This document shows, in pieces, positions 25,952-34,006 of a stretch of DNA of 64,000 nucleotides (its first letter is position 1; the number at the start of each line of letters is the position of its first letter). The translations under genes were made by a program, and so were the position numbers. The notes beneath the pieces were generated by a model. It searched no databases and was not told where the DNA came from. It saw only the letters and a program-made list of their open reading frames with translations. This DNA comes from CAYNKA01 sp964397655 (GTDB lineage Bacteria; Spirochaetota; Spirochaetia; DTKZ01), in contig CAYNKA010000001.1 of NCBI GenBank assembly GCA_964397655.1, forward strand, positions 682,001 to 746,000, read 5' to 3'.

Positions 25952-26578
25952 TTACCTCGATCGTTTGTCCTTCGCGGTGAAATACATGCGGTTTTCACGC
26001 GACACGTCCACATCGGACCTCAGATAACTCGCTCCCTCCTCGTCGACGAGTTCTATGGAGAACATTTTCGTCCCGAATCCGGCCGAAAACCGGACGGAAC
26101 GCTCCTCGCCCTGCAACATTACCTCCTTTTCTCCCAAGAGTCCTTCGCCCCGGCCGGCTTCATTCGGACCCTTCGGCAGTATGTAGATTTGATGAATTGC
26201 TTTCCCCGTAGAATTGATGATTTTCGCTGAAAAGCCCGAGGAGATTCCGTCCTTCACCCCGTCTGCCGGGGTGATTACGACCGTCGTTCCCTCTTTGATG
26301 TGCCGCTCATTGAGCAGGTATTCTCCGCCGCCCGCCGTCACGGCCTTCACGTAGTAGATTCCCGCATCGCCGGGGAATGAGACGCGGAGCCGCTCGCCGT
26401 TGAGCATGGCTCCTTCCTTGAGAACATCGGTATTCCATGATGACGAATTCTTCGAAACGTAGATCTCTACGATGGTATCGCCCGTGCGGTTCACCATCGT
26501 CACGGTGAGAGCCGAAAGGCCGGTCGTGACCGCCAAGCCGAATAGGAGAACCGATAACAATCCAGCCGACGGTCGCAT
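25952..26578 (-). CDS. Secreted protein with two copies of a small beta domain
   Basis: Unknown function. The 208 residues start at the ATG at 26578, with GGAGG 5 bases upstream; an upstream TTG overlaps that site. A signal peptide (about 1-23, ending TGLSA) is followed by two related modules of about 85 residues. Module 1 begins VTMVNRTGDTIVEIYVSKNS and module 2 begins AKIINSTGKAIHQIYILPKG; both continue with an LxGExxxVxF strand. The N-x-TG-x-x-I-x-x-IY pattern is known from periplasmic beta-sandwich domains of unknown role. It lies between parC and rny on the same strand with its own likely promoter. Confidence 0.75.
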   Translation of the reverse strand: MRPSAGLLSVLLFGLAVTTGLSALTVTMVNRTGDTIVEIYVSKNSSSWNTDVLKEGAMLNGERLRVSFPGDAGIYYVKAVTAGGGEYLLNERHIKEGTTVVITPADGVKDGISSGFSAKIINSTGKAIHQIYILPKGPNEAGRGEGLLGEKEVMLQGEERSVRFSAGFGTKMFSIELVDEEGASYLRSDVDVSRENRMYFTAKDKRSR

Positions 26579-26601
26579 CCTGCCCTCCAATCCCGAACCG
26601 C

Positions 26602-26628
26602 AATCCCAATTGTATCACATTTGGGATT
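26602..26628. repeat. Inverted repeat at the promoter of the two-domain secreted protein
   Basis: AATCCCAA (26602-26609) and TTGGGATT (26621-26628) are perfect 8-base arms with an 11-base centre. On the minus strand the centre holds TACAAT, a good -10 box, with TTGAAA 15 bases upstream, so the repeat probably marks an operator. A T run follows on the plus strand only, where no gene ends. Confidence 0.5.
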
Positions 26629-26668
26629 TTTTCAATACTTTTGTTTGGAATCAAGACCATTTTCGGCC

Positions 26669-28609
26669 TTATTCCTCGTCCTGATCCTTGGTTCTTCCTC
26701 CTACCTTCACGAATTTCGCGCTTTTTACGGCCTTCGGCGATACCCTAATGCCCGCGGCCTTGAGGCCCTTGACCGCGAATTTCTTGAGCGGAATGTTCTC
26801 CTCCAGGATCTTGAGCCGCGGAGCGGGCTCGTAATCGACATGGACGATCGCGTCCTCACGCGTCGTGAGCTTCATGAGCACGGCGGTTTCCGGGACGAGC
26901 TCGTAGGGCTTGTCCACGACGTACGTCTCTATTCTGACACGCTTTACGTACACTTTTCGACTTTCCTTGTCCCGGTAGAGCACGGAAAAGACCTTCTTGC
27001 CGATCTGCTCCTTGTCGGCGAAACCGCAATAGAGGAGCCCCTTGTCCACGAATATCTTCTCCGGCGCGTTCACGACGGAATACAATCCGGTCTTGCGTAC
27101 GAGGAGGATTCGGTCGAACTCGGAAATCTCGAAGAGGAGCTTTCCCCCGGAAATTCCGTACCCGACGTAACCCGTCTCCTCGTCGTAGCGGAGCTTGAGG
27201 TTCCGGACCGCCGCCTCCCTGACGTCCACCTGTTGGAAGGACTGGATCTTGGTCCGTCTCGGATTGTTCTTCTTATCCGCCTCGATGATGCCGTCGAGAA
27301 AGCCCACCGCGTAATCCTTGAGGTGGGCGAGGTGGTTCTTGATCTCCTTCAACCGGGCCTTGATCTCCTCCATCTCCTTCTTCGCCTTGTTGATGTCGTA
27401 GAGGGAGATTCTCCTGATCGGTATCTTGAGGAGCTTCTCGACGTCCTCCTCGGTCACCTCGCGCTTGATCTGCGGGGCGAAGGGCTTGAAGCCGTCGATC
27501 ACCGCCTTGACCACGGCCTCGGCGGTCTTCTTGTTCTCGATGTCCTTGTAAATCCGTTCCTCGATGAAGATCTGCTCGAGGGTCCGGATGTGGAGCCGGT
27601 CCTGAAGGTCGGCCTGTTCCAGGAGAAGTTCCGCCTTGAGGATCTCGACGAGCTTCTTCGCGTGGTACTCGATGACCTCGGTCACGGTCATCTGGACCGG
27701 GGTGTTGTCCTTGATGACGAGGAGATTCACCGGGATGGAGACCTCGCAGTCCGTGAAGGCGTAGAGCGCGTCCACCACGTCCGCGGCGTAGGTGCCTCGG
27801 GCGAGCCTGATCTCGATTTCCACGTATTCCGTCGTGAAGTCGCTTATACCGGCGATCTTGAGGGTCCCCTTCCTCGCCGCAGCCTCGATGGATTCGATGA
27901 TGCTCTCGGTTGTTGTGCCGAAGGGAAGCTCCCTGATGACGATCCTCTTGGGGTCGCTCGTATCGAGCTTTGCCCGGACCAGCACCTTTCCGTTTCCTTC
28001 CTCGTAGCCCGAGACGTCCATGAGACCCCTGGAAGGGAAATCCGGGTACAGCGAAAATTTCTTCCCCTCGAGGCAGGAAACTACCGCCTCCATGACCTCG
28101 ATGAAATTGTGCGGAAGGATCTTCGTGGACATGCCGACCGCGATGCCCTCGGCGCCCAGGACGAGCACGAGGGGGACCTTCGCGGGAAAGGTCACCGGCT
28201 CCTTGTTTCTTCCATCATAAGAGTCCTCGAACGTGGTTATCTCCGGGTTGTAGAGGATCTTCTTCGCCAGGGGAAGGGCCCGGCACTCGATGTAGCGGGC
28301 CGCGGATGCGGCGTCGCCGGTGAGGATGTTTCCGAAGTTTCCCTGCCGGTCGATGAGGATTTCCTTGTTCGCGAGCACCACGAGGGCCTCGTAGATGGAG
28401 GCGTCGCCGTGGGGATGGTACTTCATGCAATGGCCCACGACGTTCGCCACCTTGTGGAACTTCCCGTCATCCATCTCGAAGAGCGAGTGGAGAATGCGGC
28501 GCTGGACCGGTTTCAGGCCGTCGTCGATGTGGGGTATCGCCCGGTCCTTGATGACGTAGGAGGCGTATTCCAGGAAGTTGGTCTGGTAGAGTTTGTTGAT
28601 GTACGTCAT
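26669..28609 (-). CDS. parC: DNA topoisomerase IV subunit A (type IIA topoisomerase A subunit)
   Basis: DNA-cleaving subunit that separates linked chromosomes. The 646 residues start near YASYVIKDRAIPHIDDGLKPVQRRIL, the family signature, and carry the catalytic tyrosine Tyr106 in SAARYIECR. The C-terminal part is shorter than in Escherichia coli ParC (752) or GyrA (875) and lacks an obvious GyrA box, so I call it ParC rather than GyrA. The residues corresponding to the quinolone region are present (GDASIYEALV). It starts 1 base after the parE stop. Confidence 0.88.
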   Translation of the reverse strand: MTYINKLYQTNFLEYASYVIKDRAIPHIDDGLKPVQRRILHSLFEMDDGKFHKVANVVGHCMKYHPHGDASIYEALVVLANKEILIDRQGNFGNILTGDAASAARYIECRALPLAKKILYNPEITTFEDSYDGRNKEPVTFPAKVPLVLVLGAEGIAVGMSTKILPHNFIEVMEAVVSCLEGKKFSLYPDFPSRGLMDVSGYEEGNGKVLVRAKLDTSDPKRIVIRELPFGTTTESIIESIEAAARKGTLKIAGISDFTTEYVEIEIRLARGTYAADVVDALYAFTDCEVSIPVNLLVIKDNTPVQMTVTEVIEYHAKKLVEILKAELLLEQADLQDRLHIRTLEQIFIEERIYKDIENKKTAEAVVKAVIDGFKPFAPQIKREVTEEDVEKLLKIPIRRISLYDINKAKKEMEEIKARLKEIKNHLAHLKDYAVGFLDGIIEADKKNNPRRTKIQSFQQVDVREAAVRNLKLRYDEETGYVGYGISGGKLLFEISEFDRILLVRKTGLYSVVNAPEKIFVDKGLLYCGFADKEQIGKKVFSVLYRDKESRKVYVKRVRIETYVVDKPYELVPETAVLMKLTTREDAIVHVDYEPAPRLKILEENIPLKKFAVKGLKAAGIRVSPKAVKSAKFVKVGGRTKDQDEE

Positions 28610-28610
28610 G

Positions 28611-30419
28611 CTAGATCAGGTTCTCCATGATGAAGCTTCGCCTTTCCGGGGTGTTCTTCCCCATATAGAATTCCAGGGTCTCGGGGATGGACTTGATGGA
28701 CTTCACGTTCACCTCGAGGAGCTTGATGTTCTCGCCGATGAACTGGCCGAATTCGCTCGGGCTGATCTCTCCCAGGCCCTTGAACCTCGTAACCTCGCAG
28801 TTCGATATCTTGGCCATCGCCTCGTCCCGCTCCTTGATCGAGTAGCAGTACTGGGTCTCCTTCTTGTTGCGGACCCGGAAGAGCGGCGTCTCCAGAATGA
28901 ACACCCTCCCCGCCACGACGAGTTCCTCGAAGTAGCTGAGGAAGAAGGTGAGGAGCAGGTTCCTGATGTGGAAGCCGTCGTAGTCCGCGTCCGTCGCGAT
29001 GACGATCTTGCCGTACCGGAGGTTCTCGATGTCGTGCTCGATGCCGAGGGCCGTCATGAGGTTGAAGAGCTCCTCGTTCTGGTAGATGGCCGTCCGCTTT
29101 CTGCCGAACATGTTCTGCACCTTGCCGCGGAGGGAGAAGATCGCCTGGGTGTAGACGTCGCGGGCGGAGACCATGGAGCCCGAGGCGGACTGACCCTCGG
29201 TGAGGAAGATCATGGACTTTTCGCCGTCCGCCCCGTCCTCGCCCAGGTGATACTTGCAGTCCTTGAGGTTCGGAATCTTGAGGGCGATCTTCTTCGCCGC
29301 CTCGCGGGCCTCCTTCTGGACCAGGGTGAGTTCCTTGCGGAGCTTCTCGTTGCTCAAAATCTTCTCTTCCAGGCGTTTGGCGAGTTTCGTGTTCCGGTGG
29401 AGCTGGTCCACGACCGCGGATTTCACATCGCCCACGATCCAACCCCGGATTTCGGCGTTGCCGAGCTTGTTCTTGGTTTGGCTCTCGAAGATCGGGTTCT
29501 TGAGCTTCACCGCGATGGCGCCCGCGAAGCCCTCACGCACGTCGCTTCCCGAGTAATTCTTCTGGAAATATTCGTTGATCCCCTTCAGGATGCCTTCGCG
29601 AAAGGCCGAGAGGTGGGTGCCGCCGTCGCTCGTGAACTGGCCGTTGACGAAGGAGAAATAGGTTTCGCCGTAGTTCTCGGTATGGGTGAAGGAAAACTCG
29701 AGCTGGTTTCCCGCGAAGTATACGATATCGTAGATGCTCGAGCTTCCCACTTCGGACGCGAGAAGGTCGAGGAGCCCGTTCTCGGACTTGAAATCCTGCT
29801 TGTTGTAGCGGAGCGTGAGGCCCTTGTTGAGGTAGGCGTAGTTCCACATCCGCTTTTCGACGAACTCGGGATTGAATTCGGCCTCGTGGAAGATGTCCGG
29901 ATCCGGCTCGAATTCCACGTAGGTGCCCGGCTTTTGGTCCGGAGCCTTGCCGGACTTCTGGCTCTTGAGCACTCCCCTGCTGAAGACGGCCTCAGCATAT
30001 TTTCCTTCTCTATAAGCAATTACCTTGAAATTCAGGGAAAGCGCGTTCACCGCCTTGGTTCCCACGCCGTTCAGGCCGACGCTGAACTGGAACACGTCGT
30101 CGTTGTACTTCGCCCCGGTGTTGATGATCGACACGCATTCGACGATCTTTCCGAGCGGGATGCCCCGCCCGTAGTCCCGTACCGAGACCTTCCTTCCCTT
30201 GATCTCGACGTCGATGCGCCTGCCGTAGCCCATGATGAACTCGTCGATGCTGTTGTCGATCACTTCCTTGAGAAGGATGTAGATCCCGTCGTCGAAATTG
30301 CTGCCGTCCCCGAGCCTCCCGATGTACATGCCGGTTCTGAGGCGTATGTGCTCGAGGGAACTTAATGTCTTTATTTTACTCTCGTCGTAGACGAGCGGCT
30401 CTTTGAGTTGCGTAGTCAT
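28611..30419 (-). CDS. parE: DNA topoisomerase IV subunit B
   Basis: ATPase subunit partnering ParC. I start at the ATG at 30419 (MTTQLKEPLVYDES), preceded by GGAGGGG; a longer open frame upstream has no support. The 602 residues contain the GHKL ATP site (VIDNSIDEF, DYGRGIPLG, GLNGVGTKAVNAL), the transducer domain, and the TOPRIM domain (EGQSASGSMVSARD, TDADYDGFHIRNLL). It is coupled to parC with a 1-base gap. Confidence 0.92.
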   Translation of the reverse strand: MTTQLKEPLVYDESKIKTLSSLEHIRLRTGMYIGRLGDGSNFDDGIYILLKEVIDNSIDEFIMGYGRRIDVEIKGRKVSVRDYGRGIPLGKIVECVSIINTGAKYNDDVFQFSVGLNGVGTKAVNALSLNFKVIAYREGKYAEAVFSRGVLKSQKSGKAPDQKPGTYVEFEPDPDIFHEAEFNPEFVEKRMWNYAYLNKGLTLRYNKQDFKSENGLLDLLASEVGSSSIYDIVYFAGNQLEFSFTHTENYGETYFSFVNGQFTSDGGTHLSAFREGILKGINEYFQKNYSGSDVREGFAGAIAVKLKNPIFESQTKNKLGNAEIRGWIVGDVKSAVVDQLHRNTKLAKRLEEKILSNEKLRKELTLVQKEAREAAKKIALKIPNLKDCKYHLGEDGADGEKSMIFLTEGQSASGSMVSARDVYTQAIFSLRGKVQNMFGRKRTAIYQNEELFNLMTALGIEHDIENLRYGKIVIATDADYDGFHIRNLLLTFFLSYFEELVVAGRVFILETPLFRVRNKKETQYCYSIKERDEAMAKISNCEVTRFKGLGEISPSEFGQFIGENIKLLEVNVKSIKSIPETLEFYMGKNTPERRSFIMENLI

Positions 30420-30456
30420 CTCCCCTCCCAGGCAGTCGCTACGAGTTATATGGTAA

Positions 30457-30485
30457 AGGGTAGCATAAAACGCATTTCTTTTCAA
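30457..30485 (-). promoter_or_regulatory. Possible parE-parC promoter
   Basis: TTGAAA (30485-30480), a 17-base spacer and TACCCT (30462-30457) on the minus strand, about 38 bases before the parE ATG. The -10 box is weak. Confidence 0.4.
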
Positions 30486-30517
30486 ATGGCATTCCCCCGG
30501 CATACAAGTATCACATA

Positions 30518-30684
30518 GACGACGAGAAGCCGGGTCGCTCCGATGCCGTCCGAGCTTTTGATTACGCTCGCCGTAAGGTTAAATCAGCATATTGCCATAA
30601 ACGATATAAAAAGAACAAAACGATAAAATCAGCAGCGAGGACAGACTGTGAGACGGGAATCTCCGCTCCCGGCTTCTCGTCGTC
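30518..30684. repeat. 17-bp inverted repeat bounding a 133-bp segment next to the repeat array
   Basis: GACGACGAGAAGCCGGG at 30518-30534 is the exact reverse complement of 30668-30684. The right arm is the first part of the first long repeat copy. The enclosed bases are AT-richer than the neighbourhood and show no coding frame. It could be the end of a mobile or remnant element. Confidence 0.6.
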
Positions 30685-30812
30685 CAGGTGGCACCCTCAT
30701 TCCTGCAGTGGCGCGTCCTTTGAAATTGGAGGCATTGGCTGGAATCGATGGGAAAAGCCCTGCGGCCAGGGCGTCCTGAGGACGCCAAGCCCAAGGCTGC
30801 GACAGCGCGATG
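30670..30812. repeat. 143-bp direct repeat, copy 1 (unit 1 of the hairpin array)
   Basis: Identical over all 143 bases to 31020-31162. It contains hairpin H1 at 30770-30786 (GGCGTCC-TGA-GGACGCC) and the left half of hairpin H2. H2 (30795-30835) has an outer stem GGCTGC/GCAGCC and an inner stem CGATG/CATCG around TCCT. Identity with copy 2 ends exactly at the last base of the left inner stem. Confidence 0.9.
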
Positions 30813-30885
30813 TCCTCATCGTCGCGGTAGCAGCCGCAGGGGTTCGGCCATGTGCCGGTCAGGACAATGGGTTTTGCGCGGGTAC

Positions 30886-31019
30886 GTCCTTTGAAATCCA
30901 TGATAAAGGCTTGATCTATGAGTAACGGAAATCTCCGCTCCTCAGGGGCTCCCGAAGGGAGCCTAAACCCAAGGCTGCGGCAGTGCGATGTACTCATCGT
31001 AGCGAGAGCAGCCGCCGGG
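30886..31019. repeat. Diverged middle unit of the hairpin array
   Basis: A degenerate copy of the same unit: it shares the GTCCTTTGAAAT start, then hairpin H1 at 30947-30963 in changed form (GGCTCCC-GAA-GGGAGCC), then AAGGCTGC and H2 at 30973-31013 with the same outer and inner stems. The H1 stem differs from the other copies at two paired positions, and both pairs are kept, so the structure rather than the sequence is conserved. Spacing to the neighbouring units is about 175 bases. Confidence 0.75.
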
Positions 31020-31162
31020 CGGCTTCTCGTCGTCCAGGTGGCACCCTCATTCCTGCAGTGGCGCGTCCTTTGAAATTGGAGGCATTGGCTGGAATCGATG
31101 GGAAAAGCCCTGCGGCCAGGGCGTCCTGAGGACGCCAAGCCCAAGGCTGCGACAGCGCGATG
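31020..31162. repeat. 143-bp direct repeat, copy 2 (unit 3 of the hairpin array, broken)
   Basis: Exact copy of 30670-30812. H1 is at 31120-31136. H2 is cut at its apex: the sequence after 31162 is the tail of a truncated mrr gene. The gap 30420-31165 therefore holds a promoter for parE, a 17-bp inverted repeat and this array. I see no convincing protein in it, although one minus frame stays open for 178 codons because the repeat length and composition allow it. Confidence 0.9.
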
Positions 31163-31165
31163 CAC

Positions 31166-31417
31166 TTATTGGGAATTCAATGAAAGCCAAATATTTCCTG
31201 CGGTTTCTGTGATAATAACTCTATTCCTCGCCCAACCGATCCGGTTCTTGCAGACTTCTTGTGTCCCGGAGGAAAGAAGCTCGCTTTTATCCTCAGTGGT
31301 CAATTGAAATTCACGGGCTAATTCCTCATAGGTATCGCGGATCTGAATTTCGATATCCTGAGCCGCCGCATATTTGAGGAGCGGTAACATATAAGACTGA
31401 AAATCCGGAATAGGCAT
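31166..31417 (-). pseudogene. Truncated Mrr-type restriction endonuclease (N-terminal winged helix only)
   Basis: The 83 residues match only the N-terminal DNA-recognition domain of Mrr family enzymes: MPIPDFQSYMLPLLKYAA, then EELAREFQLTTEDKSELLSSG and NRIGWAR, which closely follow the usual PDYQSLMLPLLKLA...LLPSG...NRVGWA pattern. After WAR the frame is lost; an IEFP-like continuation can be read in another frame near 31175-31190. The stop lies three bases from the end of the repeat array, and no endonuclease domain remains. The ATG keeps a good ribosome site (CAGGGAG). Base composition is AT-richer than the flanks, which suits an acquired gene in decay. Confidence 0.8.
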
Positions 31418-31519
31418 ACCCAGGCTCCCTGCTCGACACGCAGGGGTCCGGTCAAAATTACGGGCTCAACGGGGGTAAGACCTTTACAATTCAGGACGAC
31501 GGCTCGTTGTGCCGGCCCT

Positions 31520-32611
31520 TCATCTCATACCCAGCCAGATCCCGATACCTGCGGCGGCGGCGAGAACGAGCACAAAAAGCGAGATTTTCGCCGCAGACCA
31601 GGGCCTTTCTCCATGGACCTCGCCGGTGCGGGCGTTCACCATGAATTGATATACCTTGTCCTGGTATCGATAGGCGCTCATCCACACGGGAAGCAGAATA
31701 TGCTTGAAGGATATGGCGCCATATTGCGTACTGCAGCGGCGAATCGTCTGTTGATCTCCCCCGATGTCTCTTCTGATTGAATATTCGATTACCGGCGCCA
31801 TTCTTTTTTTTGCTTCGGACAGACCGGTTTCGATATCGACCGAATAGCTCTCAACCTGAAATCCCGGTAGATAGGACGAATCGTAGGGAACGAGATTTTC
31901 CAGGTCCCAGGGTTCCAGTCTGTTTACATATTTTTCATTCATGTTGCCCGCGGCATGGACAAGAACATCATCGAAAGAGTTTTCGACGACTCCCGATACC
32001 GGAGACCAACGGAGGTTTCGGACCTGGCGGATCTTCGAAACAGGTTTCCCGTCCACCATCTCCGTGTAATTCTCGGTAGAATCGTAGTAGTCTCCCCGGG
32101 AACCGGAATACTCGGTGACCGTCTCGGCGTCGTAGGTCCAATACGGCGTGTATATTCCCTTCAGTCCCTCCGGTCGGGCAGAGCTCTTGAGCCTGTTCGG
32201 AGCGAACCACCTCCTTCGGAGCCAGCGGCTGAACCGTTCTGCCGCCTGCTGCCGGCCAATCCGGAAGGGGAGAAGGGCTTCGGGCTTGAGAGCCCTTTTC
32301 GACTTGCCCTGGGCGATTATGTTCGAACCGCAGAAGGCGCACTCACCTGCTGTTCTGTTGACTCCCAGGGACATTTCGGCCCCGCAGGATCCGCATGTGG
32401 TCACCATGGTCTCTATGGTTTCTTCCCTTTCCTCCTGGGCCCGCAGGCGGGAAAGCGTTTCTCGGTAGTCCTTTTCTTCAATCCGGATCTCTTTTCCGGA
32501 AATGGCGTTTTCCGTTCCGCAATAGGGACAAACGAGGACGGCCGAACCGGGCTTGAATTCAAGATCGCCCCCGCATTTCGAACAGGAAAATTTTTCTTCG
32601 TTTTCACTCAT
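31520..32611 (-). CDS. Membrane protein with two zinc ribbons
   Basis: Function unknown. The start is the ATG at 32611 (MSENEEKFSCSKCGG), with GAAGGA upstream. The 363 residues carry zinc ribbon 1 (CSKCGG...CPYCG, about 10-35), ribbon 2 (CGSCGA...CAFCG, about 73-95), a middle region (about 105-330) rich in Trp and Tyr (GIYTPYWTYDAET, LPVWMSAYRYQDKVYQFMVNARTGEV), and one C-terminal membrane helix (about 340-360) followed by GMR. This architecture, including the VWMSAYRY..FMVNARTGEVHG ending, occurs in a widespread but uncharacterised family sometimes misnamed as a helicase or primosomal protein. It is divergent from the mipA-like gene. Confidence 0.8.
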   Translation of the reverse strand: MSENEEKFSCSKCGGDLEFKPGSAVLVCPYCGTENAISGKEIRIEEKDYRETLSRLRAQEEREETIETMVTTCGSCGAEMSLGVNRTAGECAFCGSNIIAQGKSKRALKPEALLPFRIGRQQAAERFSRWLRRRWFAPNRLKSSARPEGLKGIYTPYWTYDAETVTEYSGSRGDYYDSTENYTEMVDGKPVSKIRQVRNLRWSPVSGVVENSFDDVLVHAAGNMNEKYVNRLEPWDLENLVPYDSSYLPGFQVESYSVDIETGLSEAKKRMAPVIEYSIRRDIGGDQQTIRRCSTQYGAISFKHILLPVWMSAYRYQDKVYQFMVNARTGEVHGERPWSAAKISLFVLVLAAAAGIGIWLGMR

Positions 32612-32715
32612 GATTGTTCCTTCGATACAATTATAAGGCACCTCAAATTCAATGGCAAATCGTGGCAGGGAGGGGCGGACATGAGAAAAAAAGTAGATTC
32701 CTTTCATTTTATATT

Positions 32716-32726
32716 GACCGGCGGTC
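32716..32726. promoter_or_regulatory. TetR-type palindrome before the mipA-like gene
   Basis: GACCG-G-CGGTC is a perfect 11-base palindrome, followed directly by a third GGTC half. Sequences of this kind are typical of AcrR/TetR-type autoregulated operators, and a tetR gene is the second gene downstream. I infer it is the operator of the mipA-tetR unit. Confidence 0.5.
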
Positions 32727-32732
32727 GGTCTA

Positions 32733-33503
32733 TTGAATTACAGGGTCCATTCCGCGGAAGGGGCTTGGGAATTCGAGCTGGGAGCTGGTGGCTGCTCGTC
32801 GAACGCTTACGCAGGATCCGCAGAGCGTGTCGTCTCCCCCCTGCCCTGCGCGAAGGCCTCGTACAGGGACGGAGGTTATTCGTTCCAAGCCTCCCTTCTC
32901 GACGGAATCGGCGCGAGTTATTTCGACCTTGAGCTCCGCCTTCTGGGAAGCGTCAATGTGGGCTTCGGGGACGATAGGAACGAAGACGGATATTCGGTTC
33001 TGGGAATGAATATGGCTCACGACGAGGATACGAGAAAGTTGCTCAGGGGTTCGCCCGCTGCATCGACTCCCCTGTTTATGGAGACGAAACTCGGGTACGC
33101 GAGCCCGGTCGGTATTCTCGGAGTCTCCCTCGCGTATCATCCTACGACCGTGGAGGGGCGGCTGCACCACGGATTCCTTCCGGAGGTCTTTTACCTCCTT
33201 CCCCTCCCGCTCTCGGAGCGGCTCGAAGTCGCCGCCATGGCCGCCTTAAGCTTCATGGATCGCGGCTACGCCGAGGCCCGGTACGACGTCGATACTCCCA
33301 CGAAAAGGCTGGCGTCCTACAAGGCAGAGGCGGGACTCAGGGAGATGCAGTTCGTCGTACAGGTCGATTACCGGTTCGCCGGGAATTTCCGGGCCACGGT
33401 CCTCACGGGAACGTCCGTCCTTCTCGGAGACGCCGCCGACAGCCCTTATACATCGGAACGATATCAGTTCACCGTCGGGATTTATACGGTCCGGACGTTT
33501 TGA
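32733..33503 (+). CDS. MipA/OmpV-family outer-membrane protein, N-terminus unclear
   Basis: The 256-codon frame shows the MipA/OmpV pattern: WEFELGAGGCSS, RVVSPLPCAKASYRDGGYSFQASLLDGIGASYFD, then repeated membrane strands, ending in the C-terminal Phe of an outer-membrane barrel (GIYTVRTF). It lacks a signal peptide. The frame opens only after a TGA at 32715-32717 and its first start is a TTG inside the palindrome region. A well-placed ATG with GGAGGGG at 32681 (MRKKVDSFHFIL) lies in another frame, so the 5' end may carry a frameshift or deletion. It is followed by tetR after 28 bases. Confidence 0.65.
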   Translation: MNYRVHSAEGAWEFELGAGGCSSNAYAGSAERVVSPLPCAKASYRDGGYSFQASLLDGIGASYFDLELRLLGSVNVGFGDDRNEDGYSVLGMNMAHDEDTRKLLRGSPAASTPLFMETKLGYASPVGILGVSLAYHPTTVEGRLHHGFLPEVFYLLPLPLSERLEVAAMAALSFMDRGYAEARYDVDTPTKRLASYKAEAGLREMQFVVQVDYRFAGNFRATVLTGTSVLLGDAADSPYTSERYQFTVGIYTVRTF

Positions 33504-33531
33504 CCCAACTTGATCGAAAGGAGTATCCATC

Positions 33532-34006
33532 ATGGCACGGATCGTGAAAAAAGCGGACGAGCGTAAGAAAGAAATCATCCTGGCTGCCCGCGAATTCTTC
33601 AGGGAGAAAGGCAGGGAAAACGTAACGATGCAGGAACTCATGGACAGACTGAACATAGCGAAAGGAACCATCTATCACCACTTCCCATCGAAGGACGCCC
33701 TCCTCGAGGCAATCGTGGAAGACCTCGTGGACGAGGACCTTCACAGAAAGGAGGCGATTCTCTCGAGCGGAGAAGGAAAGCGCCTCAATGCCCTGGGAAA
33801 ATTCAAGCTCCTCGTCACCCAGGACCCCCTCGCGAAGGAGAACGAGGAGCTTCTCGAAAACCTACACGGCACCGAGAACGCGGAGATGCACGCGAAGCAG
33901 CTCGGCCGTTACATCCTCAAGCTGGCGCCCATCTTCGCAGAGGTGATCGAGCAGGGCCGGACCGAGGGCGTCTTCACCGCAGAGCGCGCTCTGAATCGCG
34001 GGCCTC
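33532..34006 (+). pseudogene. TetR-family regulator, C-terminal part lost
   Basis: Transcriptional repressor of the AcrR/TetR type. Residues 10-60 form the helix-turn-helix (AREFFREKGRENVTMQELMDRLNIAKGTIYHHFPSKDALLEAI). The ligand-binding part is recognisable up to about residue 152 (AEVIEQGRTEGVFTAERALN), then turns into Arg/Pro-rich shadow sequence because the DNA becomes that of a CPBP protease in another frame; the frame runs on to 34581. AAGGAG lies 9 bases before the ATG. It probably once repressed the mipA-like gene. Whether the shortened protein still binds DNA is unknown. Confidence 0.75.

Noticed and set aside
26602..26640. Intrinsic terminator for parC
   Set aside because: The T run follows the stem only on the plus strand, where no gene ends; on the minus strand of parC no T run follows.
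30670..31162. Integron attC array or CRISPR
   Set aside because: No RYYYAAC/GTTRRRY core sites and no integrase nearby; units are about 175 bases and too few and diverged for CRISPR spacers and repeats.
30629..31165. Minus-strand frame of 178 codons across the repeat array
   Set aside because: Follows the repeat period and ends with the repeats; codon use and composition are not protein-like, and the hairpins covary as structure.
31955..32932. Plus-strand frame of 325 codons opposite the zinc-ribbon gene
   Set aside because: Arg/Gly-rich shadow of the minus-strand gene; no domain, no start signal in its first part.
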